64,000 bases of DNA, taken from NCBI GenBank assembly GCA_036346205.1, contig JARFJB010000663.1, forward strand, positions 103,355 through 167,354, given 5' to 3'. The DNA comes from Vesta saturnalis. Lineage: Eukaryota > Arthropoda > Insecta > Coleoptera > Lampyridae. Shown here piece after piece: positions 46,375-58,056 of the stretch (position 1 is the first letter of the stretch; each line of letters begins with the position of its first letter). Below the pieces are notes generated by a model. The model ran no database searches, was not told the origin of the DNA, and saw only the letters and a program-made list of their open reading frames with translations. Made by a program: the position numbers and the translations under genes.

Positions 46375-49137
46375 AGTTTTACGTGGTTTCAACCTCTAGG
46401 GTTATTAACCACATCACGTCTTACTGTGTATTTATATCTGCGATAAAATGTTGCTTAGCTTCAAGAACGAGAATACTTGTTTTAAGATTGTTCTGTCTAT
46501 TTGTAAGGCATTGTCTAGGCTAAACGTATATCCGTATTTTTCTTTTATTTCCTGTGACTTTGGACATTCATCAAATATATGCTTTATTGTTATAGGAATT
46601 GAGCAGTTCTGACATACTTGTTTAGTTTCTCCTGATAGTAGGTGAGAGTGTGTTATATTTGTATGCCCTATTCTTAGGCTTGATAAAATTATACTGTATC
46701 GTCTAGTCATCGGGAAATAGCGCCTCCTATCGGTCAGTGTTGTTAGATGTTGCTTTAGTGCCCTGTTTTCTGATACCCATTCCTCTTGCCATTTCTCCCA
46801 TATTTTACTTTTTACGAGTTTTATGTCTTTTAATTCCTTTTTAGCTCCAATATTTAACGCTAAGCACGATTTTAGTATTGTGCTATATATTGGTACGTTT
46901 GATGCTGTACCCTCGCCCGTTTTCTTTAATAAAGTGTGATTAATATGGTTCTCGTTGGCAAAAACCTTAGTTGCATATTTCAGTAGTAACCACATCCTTC
47001 TATATTTTAAAGGTAGCACTCCGGTTTCCGCGTAGATACTACTTGCAGGACTTGTGGGATAGGCTCCTATGGCATATTTGAGACACAAACTTTGTACAAC
47101 GTCGATCTTGTGTAACCATGATTTACACGCGGACATATATACAATCGAAGCGTAGTCTATACGTGAAAGAATTGGTGTTTTATATAGTCTAATGAGAACT
47201 TCTCTATCCGCTCCCCATTTTGTGTTTGCAAGGCATTTTATTATATTTGCTGTTTTTCTTGCCTTTATAATTACTTCCTGAATGTGATTTGTCCACAATA
47301 ATGAACTATCTAGTCTCAGTCCTAGAAATTTGTTATCTTGAACATTTTTTATTTGTTGTCCCTTTAGGAATAAGTTTGGACCGTGATGTGGCGTTCTCAT
47401 CCTGCAAAAGTGCATACACACTATTTTGCTGGACGATATACGGAATCCTACATTATTCCCTTGTTGTTCTATCGCGTCAACTGCTAGTTGCATGCTTGCA
47501 TTAAATGGCGTGCCTAATTTATTAGAGTAATATATCGCTACGTCATCCACGTATACGCATCTACCAATGGAGTTATCTAATGTACTGGTAATACTATTTA
47601 TGGCAATACCGAATAATGTGACGCTGATAGGCGATTCTTGAGGGATACCGTTCTCTAATTTATGTGCTGTTGAGAGTGTATGCTCTACTCGTACTTTAAA
47701 GTATCTGTCCGCAAGAAAAGATTGAATAAATCTTCCCATATTTCCTGTAATACCCCATTTATGTAGTCTCGATATTACTGCATGCCTCCATACTGTGTCA
47801 AATGCTTTTTCGATGTCGAAAAACACTGCTGTGGTATGCTTATTTTCTAAAAAACCTTCTTGGATCTGTGTGACAATACGCACTAGGTTATCATTTGTGG
47901 AATACCCTTTGCGGAATCCTGTCTGGTCTTCGTTGATCAAATTGCTTTCCTCTAGGACCTTCACTAGTCTCTTGTTTACAATCCGTTCTAACACTTTTCC
48001 TATACAGGAAGTTAGAGAAATTGGCCTGTAATTTTCCACGTTTAGAGCGTTTCTTGCCGGTTTTTATATAGGTACAATTAATGCCATTTTCCATATTGGT
48101 GGATAGTATCCCTCATGCCATATCCTGTTAAAGATATACAACAGGTCTTCAAGTTGTTTATGGGGCAAGTTCTTTAGCATACGGTTGGAAATTTTATCAA
48201 TCCCAGGCGCCGTGTCCCTCAGATGTTTTATTTCACTTCTTAACTCTTCCATAGAAATAGGAGCATTATAAGGTTGTTGGTAGTTTTACAAGAAAGTTAT
48301 TAGCACTTCTCTATGCTCTTTATTGGCGATAAAATTTGTTTCATAGTTTTCTGTGCTGCTTATCTTTCGGTAATGATCGGCGAACACTTCTGCTACTCGA
48401 GACGCGTCATTAGTTATTTGCCCATTCGATATCAGTTTTGGGATCGTAAAGCTCTTATTTTTTCCTGAAATAGCTCGAATTTTGCTCCACATTTCTGTCG
48501 CGGTGGTATTAGTGCCAATTTCGCTGACGTACTGCTGCCACGACCTCTTTTGCGCCTTTCTTATCTTAAGCCGTGCTAAAGCTCTTAAGCGTTTGAATTC
48601 TATTAAGTTATCCATTGTAGGATTCAACGAGAATCTTTTAAGGCTTTTCTTGCGTTCTTTTATGGCCTCCGCTATATTGGGGTTCCACCACGGAACCGGT
48701 GGCCTCTTCGCTCCGTCTTTTGATTTGGGTATTGAGCGTTCAGCAGCTCGGATAATTGACTTATTTAAGTTTTGGATAACGACGTTGATGTCTTGGCTTC
48801 GATTTACCGTGGATAAGTTTTCCCTAAATTTTTCCCATTCTGCTCTTTTGAAACACCATTTTTCAATTGATAGTTGAGGTTGCTTTGAATTTAAAACCTT
48901 CACTAGTATTGGGAAGTGATCACTTCCGTGTAAATCGTCTAGTGTTTCCCAGAAGAAATGAGGGGCAATACAAGGTGAGCACAAGCTGAGGTCTATAGCT
49001 GAAAATGTATTTGGCCTAGCGTTAAAAAATGTCGGTCTACCATCATTAAGGAACACCATTTCTTTATTATCAAAAATTTCTTGGATTGTTTTCCCTCGTT
49101 TGTCACATTTTACTGATCCCCACAGCGGGTTATGTGA

Positions 49138-49138
<1 letters not shown>
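46355..49138 (-). mobile_element. LINE copy M: 5'-truncated, no RNase H
   Basis: It is truncated within the endonuclease at N-P-L-W-G-S, directly at the (TTA)n tract at 49139. The short 3' UTR (46355-46431) has a possible hairpin GTGGTT/AACCAC (about 46382-46412). It is similar in sequence to copies F and G. Confidence 0.87.
46432..49138 (-). pseudogene. Copy M ORF2 (endonuclease end, RT, Cys/His C-terminus)
   Basis: This copy is lightly damaged. 48286-49138 encodes the end of the endonuclease (G-S-D-H-F-P-I intact), the P-W-W-N-P-N linker and the RT approach; a frameshift lies near 48286 and a stop near 48063. The main RT is open over 46432-48039, with N-Y-R-P-I-S-L-T-S, F-R-K-G-Y-S-T, F-F-D-I-E-K-A-F-D and Y-V-D-D. 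I-P-Q-E-S-P replaces the usual I-P-Q-G-S-P, a change in a conserved Gly. After the thumb and W-Q-E-E-W comes R-I-G-H...C-Q-N-C...I-T-I-K-H-I. RNase H is absent. Confidence 0.88.
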
Positions 49139-49187
<49 letters not shown>

Positions 49188-49203
49188 CACTATTTTTTTT
49201 TTT
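49139..49203. repeat. (TTA)n tract and T-run between copies M and N
   Basis: About 16 TTA units, a short TCACTA interruption and about 12 T residues. Copy M is 5'-truncated at it; it is the 3' tail of copy N. Confidence 0.95.
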
Positions 49204-52200
49204 AATATTGGTGTAAGCACATCGACTGCGTTGTGTGACTGGATTGTGTTTTTGGTACTTTCGGTGCTCTTCAGGTTATCTGCCAGTGCATTGGATATGG
49301 AAAATAGGTTTCCTGTGTGGGTATATGCTGTACAGGAGCACATAATGTGCTCGACAGTTAAATTTGTTTGACATTGAGCACATATTGGATGGGGTTCATT
49401 TTAATTAAGTGCTTGTGCGTTAAGGAGGTATGGCCAATTCTAATTCTATGCAGAACACTGTATTCTCTTCTAGTGAGCGCCAGCGGTGTTTTCCATTTCT
49501 CAACGGTTGGCTGTATATTTCTTAATTGGTTTTGTGCATTGGTCCAGTTTCGTTGCCAAATTTGTTTTAATTTAGTTTTTAGGAAACTAGCAAAATTGGT
49601 ATTATTTTCGATAACAACGTTATCGTCATTAGGCTCTTGTGCTGCTTGACGTGCGGCTCGATCAGCTCTTTCATTTCCTGCGATATTCATATGACTAGGA
49701 ACCCATGCAAATTCTATTTTGTGTCCTATGTCTTTCAAATGTTTGATTGCTGAAATGATTTTCTGCACCAAAGCATCATGAGTGTATGGGTTTTGCAAGC
49801 TCGTAAGGGCACTATGGGAATCACTGACAATAAGAAACTTATTCATGTCTACTAAGGATTCGCAGTACCGAAGTGCTTGCCAGATGCTGTATAGCTCAGC
49901 TGAGTAGATAGACGTGTGGAGTGGCGTGGACCAACGGTGTTCATTGCCTTCGACTGAGAAAGCGCATCCTACACCAGTATTTGTCTTTGATCCATCTGGG
50001 TACAACACTAGGTAGTTATGATATTTTGAGAGCAGTTCCCTAAACTCCGCTAAATAAATGCATTGAGGCGTATCCTCCTTATGATGTTTGGAAAGGTCAT
50101 TGATTACATTTACACAGGGTGTCAACCACGGAGGATTTTCCAGCGGCCCCAAGGGTAGCATTTGTGGAAGCTGTTCATTAATAAGTTCTAACGCACTATT
50201 TATATTGTGCCGCAGGGGTTTGTGCAATCTTTGCAAAGACAAGGACTCATCGTTACAGAATAGGATGTTATGGTTTGGATGATTTGGCAAAGCTTTAATT
50301 TTGCATGCGTATGTTAACAGTCTGTGTTTTCTATGTAAGGATAGAGGTAATATTCCCGATTCACATAGCAAGCTATTAGCCGGACTAGTGTAGAACGCAC
50401 CAAGTGAATATCTTATTGCTGAATTTTGTATTGTATCCAAGGGTTTCAAAATACTCTTTGAAGCGGATGAGTATGCTTCGCAGCCGTAGTCAATTTTTGA
50501 TTGCACTAGAATTTTATATACCCTTAGGAGAACTTCTGGGTCTGCTCCCCATTTAGAGCTTGACATAGTTCTTATAACATTAAGGACTGCCTTGCACCGT
50601 ACAGTTAAATTTTCTATATGTTCTTTCCAAGTTAGTTTGGAATCTAGTGTTAAACCCAAAAATACTCCAGAATTCTTATTTTTAATATGTTTATCTTTTA
50701 GGGCAAGAAGGGGGCCATAATGTGGTATTCTTAATTTGCAGAAGTGCATACAAAATGTCTTTTCTGATGATATTTTAAATCCTACACTTTCTGAGTTTTA
50801 TATTATGTGATTAAGGGCTTGTTGTAATTTTCGGTTGATTTCCCCTATAGTAGGGGCAGAGTACAGAATGGCTAGATCGTCAACATAAAGGTAGGTACTG
50901 ATGTTAACGGGAATAGAATTTATTAGGCGGTCTATTGATATTGCGAAAAGTACCACGCTTAATGTTGAACCCTGAGGAATTCCATTTTCCAATACTCTAC
51001 AAAATGAGAGAAAGGTACCGACTCTGACTCGAAAACGTCTTTCTTCGAGAAATGACGATATAAATTGCGGTAAATTGCCTCTAAGACCCCATTCATGCAA
51101 CCTTTGTATGACTCCAAACCTCCACGTCATATCATACGCCTTCTCTGCGTCGATAAAGACAGCCACCGCATGATGTTTGCGAGCAAAGGCTTTGAGAACT
51201 GTATCCGATAGGTGCACAAGGTGATCTACTGCGGATCTAAATTTTCTAAGCCCCATTTGACAATTTGATATAAGTTGCCCTTTCTCTATAATCCACATTA
51301 GTCTGTTACTCACCATCCTCTCAAGTACTTTTCCCATACATGAAGTCAGACTAATTGGCCTCTAATTCTTAGCAAGGTATGGATTTTTCCCATTTTTTAT
51401 TATAGGGACTATTATGGCTTCCTTCCAGTACACGGGGTATCTGCCTTCTGCCCAGATTATGTTAAATTCGTTAAGAAGCATTTGCTTATACGAGTTAGTA
51501 AGATTTCTTAGCATATCGTATGTAATTTGATCTGTACCAGGAGAGGAGGATTTGTTGAATTTTAGAGCGAATTCAAATTCTGATAGTGTGAAGGGAATAT
51601 TATAACCAGCAGTTCCAGTTTCGTTAAAATTTAGCATAGTTTCTCTCTCACATTTTGTATGCAGGAAAGACGCATCATAGTTTTGAGAACTGCTTGTTTC
51701 TTGGAATTGATCAGCTAGAATTTCTGCAATTTCCGTGGGTTCAGTAATTAGAGTGTTATTAATTTGAAGCTGTATTGCAGATGTCGTATTTTTACCTGTA
51801 ATGGCTCTAATTTTTTTCCACAATTCTGTGGAGGAAGTTTGACATGTAATAGACGATACGTAATTGTTCCACGAGTCTCGTTTACTTTGCAAAATTGTTC
51901 GCCAGGAGACCGCCCTGGCCTTTTTAAAGGCTATAAGATTTTCGTTCGTGGGATGTTTTCGAAACAGATTAAATGCCCGTTTTTTTGCCTTCACCGTTTC
52001 ACTGACATTGGAACTCCACCATGGCACTTTATGATTTACGGACGTTCCGCCTGTTTTAGGAATGGCGACGTTAGCAGCACTAATTATCATTCTTGTAATT
52101 TGTTGTAAGTCCAATAAGGCTTGTTGTGGGTTTGGAGGAGTAACAAGATGTAATTTAAAATGATCCCATCGAGCTGCTGATGTTTTCCAGCGAATTGGAG

Positions 52201-52847
52201 TTACCACAGGCGTGTTAGTACGTTTAATATCAATTACAATGGGGAAGTGATCACTATGGTAGAGATCGTCCAGTACCCTCCATGTGAGTGATGTAGCCAT
52301 ATGTGCGGAGACCATTGTAAGGTCTATTGCTGAGAAGGCTCCAGATCTTGCGCAGAGGTGAGTATTTTCACCGGTATTTAATAAATATAGTTGGTTTACA
52401 TCTATTGCATTCTCTATGGCTTGGCCAGTTGCATCGGTAGGTATGGGAGTTGAAGTCACCCATCAATATGTAAGGAGTGGGTGGCTGTTCTATAATGTTC
52501 TGAATATCATGTTGTTGCCAATTTTTATTTGGCAGATATATATTACAGGTAGGCACTCTTATCGGAGCGGTTATTTTTATCGCTATAGCTTGTAGGGGCG
52601 TCATCAATGAGACTATGTCATATTGAACATTCTCCCTAATAATCAATGCCACTCCACCCCTAGCCCTGAGGTTCGGAGGTACATCCTTCCTAACCACCTT
52701 AAAATTACGCAAATAGTATGGTTGATTTGGCTTGAAATGCGTTTCTTGAATGCATAGGCATAACGGGTTAAACTCGTTAATGATCAGTTTAAGCTCGCAG
52801 TAGTGATGTATGCATCCATTGCAGTTCCACTGAACTATGGAATCCAT
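49200..52847 (-). pseudogene. Copy N ORF2: endonuclease, RT and RNase H
   Basis: The start is M-D-S-I-V-Q-W-N-C-N-G at 52847. The endonuclease has Q-E-T-H-F, G-D-F-N-S-H-T and S-D-H-F-P-I; about ten residues are lost with a frameshift near 52440. From 52459 to 49358 a single frame continues with two in-frame stops: TAG at 51362-51364, replacing the Tyr of N-Y-R-P-I-S-L, and TAA at 50798-50800. RT Y-V-D-D is intact. RNase H (about 49660-50010) has Y-P-D-G-S-K, S-A-E-L-Y-S-I-W, S-D-S-H-S-A-L and N-E-R-A-D-R. A frameshift near 49370 precedes the final Cys/His region (49200-49343). Confidence 0.9.
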
Positions 52848-53123
52848 TGTTGGTTTAAAATATTTAAAACGTATTAAGTAAATTAACGAGCGACTACATA
52901 AAAAGTACGAGCACAGGTATATAATGAGGTGTAAAATAAATAAATATATATAAATATATATAAGAACATAAATATAGTACGTTAACGTGTAAATAAGCAT
53001 AAAGTACGCACACAAGTACATATAAATGTATAAAATAGCTAAATAAACAAATAAATAAATATGTAAATATATAGAAATATAGAGTAAACAATAAGTGCTT
53101 GACTAGAATACTGTTTGTAAAAA

Positions 53124-53131
53124 TATCACAG
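53124..53131 (-). promoter_or_regulatory. K box downstream of copy N ORF1
   Basis: One perfect CTGTGATA in RNA sense, 31 bases after the ORF1 TAG at 53163-53165. Confidence 0.5.
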
Positions 53132-53162
53132 GCGTAGTTATTGGAAGTGTATAAATAAAGGA

Positions 53163-54390
53163 CTAGTAATACTCTTCTTCGTTTTGTAAATCTGAGGAAA
53201 TCGATGGAGTTTTCCACGGTTTACCTTTTGGCCATCATTTTTTTCCTTTTTTGGATTCTGAAGAAATCGATTCATCTTCAGATACAACTCCACGATCTAT
53301 AGGAGAACGTTTCCGTTTTTCAACGTAGGTCGACGTTGAGGTTGAGCATGTCGAATAAGGAGACGCTGGCGTCAAAATTCTACCGGCGTGGAGGCCGCAG
53401 GAGGTCTTTGCAATAGTGGAGAGATTGCATCAACCAAATGTGGTAAAAGTTCCCTAGCCAGCGCTGGGACATCGATCTTAGGCAGTGCTGGGACATCGAT
53501 CTTAGGCAGAGAAGGTACAGGAGTAGCTGCTGCTTTGGAGTAGCTAATTTCAGGGGATGGAGTAGAAATAATGATCTTTCTTCTTGCTTCGTTATAACTG
53601 ATTTTTCTCTGACACGTACTTCCTGCATTGCACTTTCTTGTTTAAATACTGAGCAGATTGAGGCTCTGGCTGAGTGACTGCCACCACAGTTTGTACATGT
53701 GATGGGTTGTTCACAGGGCATGCTCACGTGTCGCTGTTTGCCACACGAACATAGTGGTTCTGGTACTGTACACCGTAATGATGTATGCCCGAACTTATTA
53801 CAGTTAAAACACCTCATGGGAGGAGGTATATATAGCCGCACATTTAAAGAATAAAAAGCCACTTTGATTGTCTTGGGTGACGTTGGAGTATTAAATGTAA
53901 GGACATGATTTGGAGTGTCTACTAATTCTCCATTTTTCCTTATCTTTATTCGTCTAACTTCGATTGCCTTCTGACTACTAAGTTCATCACATATATCCTC
54001 TATAGTACAGTTGAGTAGATCTTGGCAAAAAATTACACCTTTGGATATATTCATGGTTTTATGCGGACAAACATCAATCTCAAAGTCGCCAAACCTTTTT
54101 GACTCTAAAACTTTCTTTGCTTGCTTATTAGAAACCGTTTCGATTAGGATCCCTTCTTTTATCTTTTTAATCATTCTTAGATCTCCGTATAATCCATATA
54201 ATGCCTTTTGTATATAGAAAGGGCTTATTCTTTCGAAACTAACCCCTTCTTTCCTTTTAAGAACTAGGAACCGGGGCAGAACCTCCGTCTCCAAATCCTT
54301 ATTATTGCAGGACTTTGAAGGATGTCCCTCCTGAAATCCCATATTTAAGGAGCTGGCACTCCGTGTTTTTGTTTTAGGATTCTTATTCAT
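53163..54390 (-). pseudogene. Copy N ORF1 (CCHC gag-like protein), one frameshift
   Basis: The start is M-N-K-N-P-K-T-K-T-R-S at 54390 after CGTGGGAACGAT. It is open to about 53600: R-F-L-V-L-K-R-K-E-G, S-P-F-Y-I, I-S-K-G-V-I-F-C-Q-D-L-L-N-C. The knuckles are C-F-N-C-N-K-F-G-H-T-S-L-R-C, C-S-C-G-K-Q-R-H-V-S-M-P-C and C-T-N-C-G-G-S-H-S-A-R-A-S-I-C. A frameshift near 53600 shifts the C-terminal region, which includes a tandem duplication of L-P-K-I-D-V-P-A. The protein ends W-P-K-G-K-P-W-K-T-P...E-E-E-Y-Y; Trp replaces the Arg of the AT-hook-like core. Confidence 0.88.
53465..53512. repeat. 24-bp tandem duplication in copy N ORF1
   Basis: Two nearly identical 24-base units with the core GGGACATCGATCTTAGGCAG, keeping frame and doubling L-P-K-I-D-V-P-A. 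Confidence 0.9.
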
Positions 54391-54749
54391 ATCGTTCCCA
54401 CGAAAAACCTCGGTAGAAAAGTCACTTGCAGCAGAGCCGGGATACCACAAGAAGGCAAGATCTGTGAGGGGCGCCAAACCCCCACAGGCGTTTCAACGCT
54501 AGGAATCAGACTTCCCCCTGGCCACGCTCAGGCTTCCCTTCGCGCAATCCCTTCAGCACCTAAAACTGCCAAACGACCTTGGGATTGGGGGATTTTTTAT
54601 AGAGGTTACCTTCCTCGTAGCCCGGGCGGTAAAGCCAAGACCACCGACGGCTAGCTGTACAACGTTCCCTAGCCACGCCCTGCTAGAGACTCTGAAGTAC
54701 AGTTCGCAGTTTCGGTATCAGGAGACGGCTAGCGCTCAGCCGCCCCCAG

Positions 54750-54787
<38 letters not shown>
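54750..54787. repeat. (ATT)n tract: 3' tail of RTE element O
   Basis: About 12 ATT units, 20 bases beyond the stop codon of the RTE ORF2 and abutting the truncated leader of copy N. Short-repeat tails and very short 3' UTRs are typical of RTE elements. Confidence 0.95.
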
Positions 54788-54806
54788 GTACTTACATACT
54801 TAACCC

Positions 54807-56795
54807 TCACCCTTTGTGTTTCTTATGTAGTATTGCTGTCAATTCATTGTTCCAAGTCTTCTTAGGTCTTCCCCTCTTTTTACTTTTTTGTACTCCTGCC
54901 TCCCATATACTTTTCACCTGTCTTGTCTTTTCCATTCGGCATAAGTATCCAAACCATTTTACCTGCTGTCTCTCTATGACCTGTAGAACCGATTCGATGT
55001 TTAACTCTTCCCTCACCACTTCATTTTATACTCTGTCTTTTCTCGTTACACCTTTGACTTCGCTTAGGTATTTCATGTCTAGTGCTTGTATTTTACTATT
55101 GAGGCTTTTAGTTAGTAACCAGCTTTTACTACCGTAAATTAAAGTGGGCCTAAACACTGTTTTATACACTGGCATTTTTGTCTTTTTGCTTATTTCTTTT
55201 TTCCCTAAAATAGTGTTATTTAAACTGTGGTATAGTCTTGAAGCACTATTAATTCTTTCGTATACTTCACTTTTTATGTTCCCGTCCCTTTCAATTAAAA
55301 CTCCCAGATAATTAAAAGACTCTACTTGCTCAACCCTTTCTTTATTTATTTCTAGATGTATCTTTCTATTTGCATCTCCTATTACCATCGTTTTTGTTTT
55401 ATTTATGTTTATTTTCATTCTTCTTTTCGTTAGTTCGGTATCCCATGTCCTCAGATTTCCTTGTAGGTCTTTTTCTTTTGCTGCACATCTTATGACATCA
55501 TCAGCAAATGCACACTCTGAGACCTTAACTGGTAATAATCTGTTATGTCTTGATTTGGTCCCTTGTTGCTTTGATCACGTCGTCCATTATCAATGAAAAT
55601 AACATCGGGCTCATCGTTCCCCCTTGCCTCAAACCATCTATTATTTCATATGTTTCCGATTCCACATTGTAATTTCTGTTATTTTCTTATAAGATTTTTA
55701 TTGCTGCTCTTAATTTTGGTTTGATGTTTCTTCTCATCAAATTTTCCCAGACTTCCTTCTGTGACACTCTATCGAATGCCTTCTCAAGATCTAAAAATAC
55801 CGTATAAACTTCTGTTTTTTGTAGACTGTACTTTTCTATTATTTTATTTATACTAAACTATACGCTACGCCCTTTTCTGTAGCCACTTTGTGCTTCTTCT
55901 AGTTGGTCTTCTATTTCTACTCTTAATCTTTTCTCATGTATTCTCTCATATACTTTAAATGGAATACTTAGTAGTGTAACACCTCTATAATTCTTGCAAT
56001 CTCTAGAATCTCCTTTTTTAAACATCTTCCAATCGTTCGGTATTTTCCCTTGTTGAATAATGTTCCTATGTTTTTTAGCATTTCTCCCGTAATGTTATCG
56101 TGACCTGCAGGTTTTCCTCTCTTTATTTCTTTTAATGCTGTTGACACTTCTTCTGTCTGTATATTTGTTGTATTTTCTTCCTGTTTATCTTCGATTTGCA
56201 GTTCTTGTGAGTGGTGTTGAGTGTCGTGATCGTTATAAAGTTCCTGAAAATATTCCGTCCATCGTTCCATAATTTCTTTTCTTTCTGTTAAAATTGTATT
56301 GTCTTTCGTTTTCACTTGTTTTATGCTGTGTTGTTTGCTTTTTCTTGAGCTTTTACCACTTTGTAGAATAATTTTGGTTTCCCTTACTGTCCATTTCAAT
56401 TTATTCTCGAAGTCTTCCCATGTTTTGTTGTTTGGCCTGAAGCACCATTTCTTTAACTTTTATCCGTTGCTGTTTATAGTTTTCATACTTCAGATCTGTT
56501 TTGTGTGCTAAATAATATTTCCATTTTGCTTTTTTAGTTTTAACTAATTCCTTTATCATGTCATTCCACATTTAGTTTGTTCCTTTTTTCTACTTATTAT
56601 CATTTTCCCACATATTTCCTTTGCTACCTCCAAAACCGTTCTCTTGAAGAACTCCCACAGCTCCTCCAGATCCATTTTAGTTTCTGTAACAGCTAGTATA
56701 TCTAGTTCTGCGTGTTCAAATTCTTAAGCGAATTCTTGCTCTTTTCCGTTTAGACTTCTAACGTTCCATGTTCCTAATCGTAACTGCTTCCCCAT
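54807..56795 (-). pseudogene. RTE ORF2 relic: endonuclease core deleted, RT present
   Basis: The start is M-G-K-Q-L-R-L-G-T-W-N-V-R-S-L-N-G at 56795. After L-D-I-L-A-V-T-E-T-K the reading continues directly with D-L-E-E-L-W near 56680, so nearly the whole endonuclease domain is missing. The RT N-terminal part (55968-56399) has K-P-A-G-H-D-N-I-T-G-E-M. Motif A (F-L-D-L-E-K-A-F-D) is near 55790, G-L-R-Q-G-G-T-M-S-P-M near 55610 and F-A-D-D near 55500. The C-terminal part (54807-55418) is one frame with a TAA at 55026-55028, containing S-F-N-Y-L-G-V and a final K-K-R-G-R-P-K-K-T-W. Not functional. Confidence 0.82.
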
Positions 56796-57039
56796 TTTTC
56801 CTTCTTTCGTTTCATTATCCCTTTTCTTCGCCATTTTTGTCAACCCATGTCCGTGTTGAGTTTTTTGTATGATTACTTTTATTGCTGTTTGATTTTTCTA
56901 CGACACCCTTTTCTTCGTTCCATTTCCATCTATTATTATCTTCTTGTAGCCCACTTTAGTTAATCTTCCGTTTTTCTTTTCCTCCTCTGCTCTCTTTCTA
57001 ATCTGTTTATCTATATCTCTTTCCTTTTTGTTAGGTCGT

Positions 57040-58056
<1,017 letters not shown>

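Larger units (their letters stand above)
49188..54749 (-). mobile_element. LINE copy N, near full length (about 5.6 kb, with RNase H)
   Basis: It contains ORF2 with RNase H (about 49200-52847), a spacer with one K box, ORF1 (53163-54390) and a leader of the F/I/J type (54391-54749). The leader is cut at CGCCCCCAG, where the (ATT)n tail of RTE element O begins. The ORF2 reading frame runs to within about ten bases of the tail, so the 3' UTR is almost absent. Confidence 0.88.

Noticed and set aside
4349..54787. Telomeric LINE array
   Set aside because: The head-to-tail stacking resembles telomere retroelement arrays, but I saw no TTAGG/TCAGG repeats and the seams are TTA, so a telomeric location is unsupported.
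54807..55019. K-K-R-G-R-P-K-K-T-W at the end of the RTE ORF2 as the same AT-hook tail as in the I-like ORF1
   Set aside because: It belongs to ORF2 of a different clade, where a G-R-P-R/K-K-T-W end is a family feature; similarity is limited to the G-R-P core.
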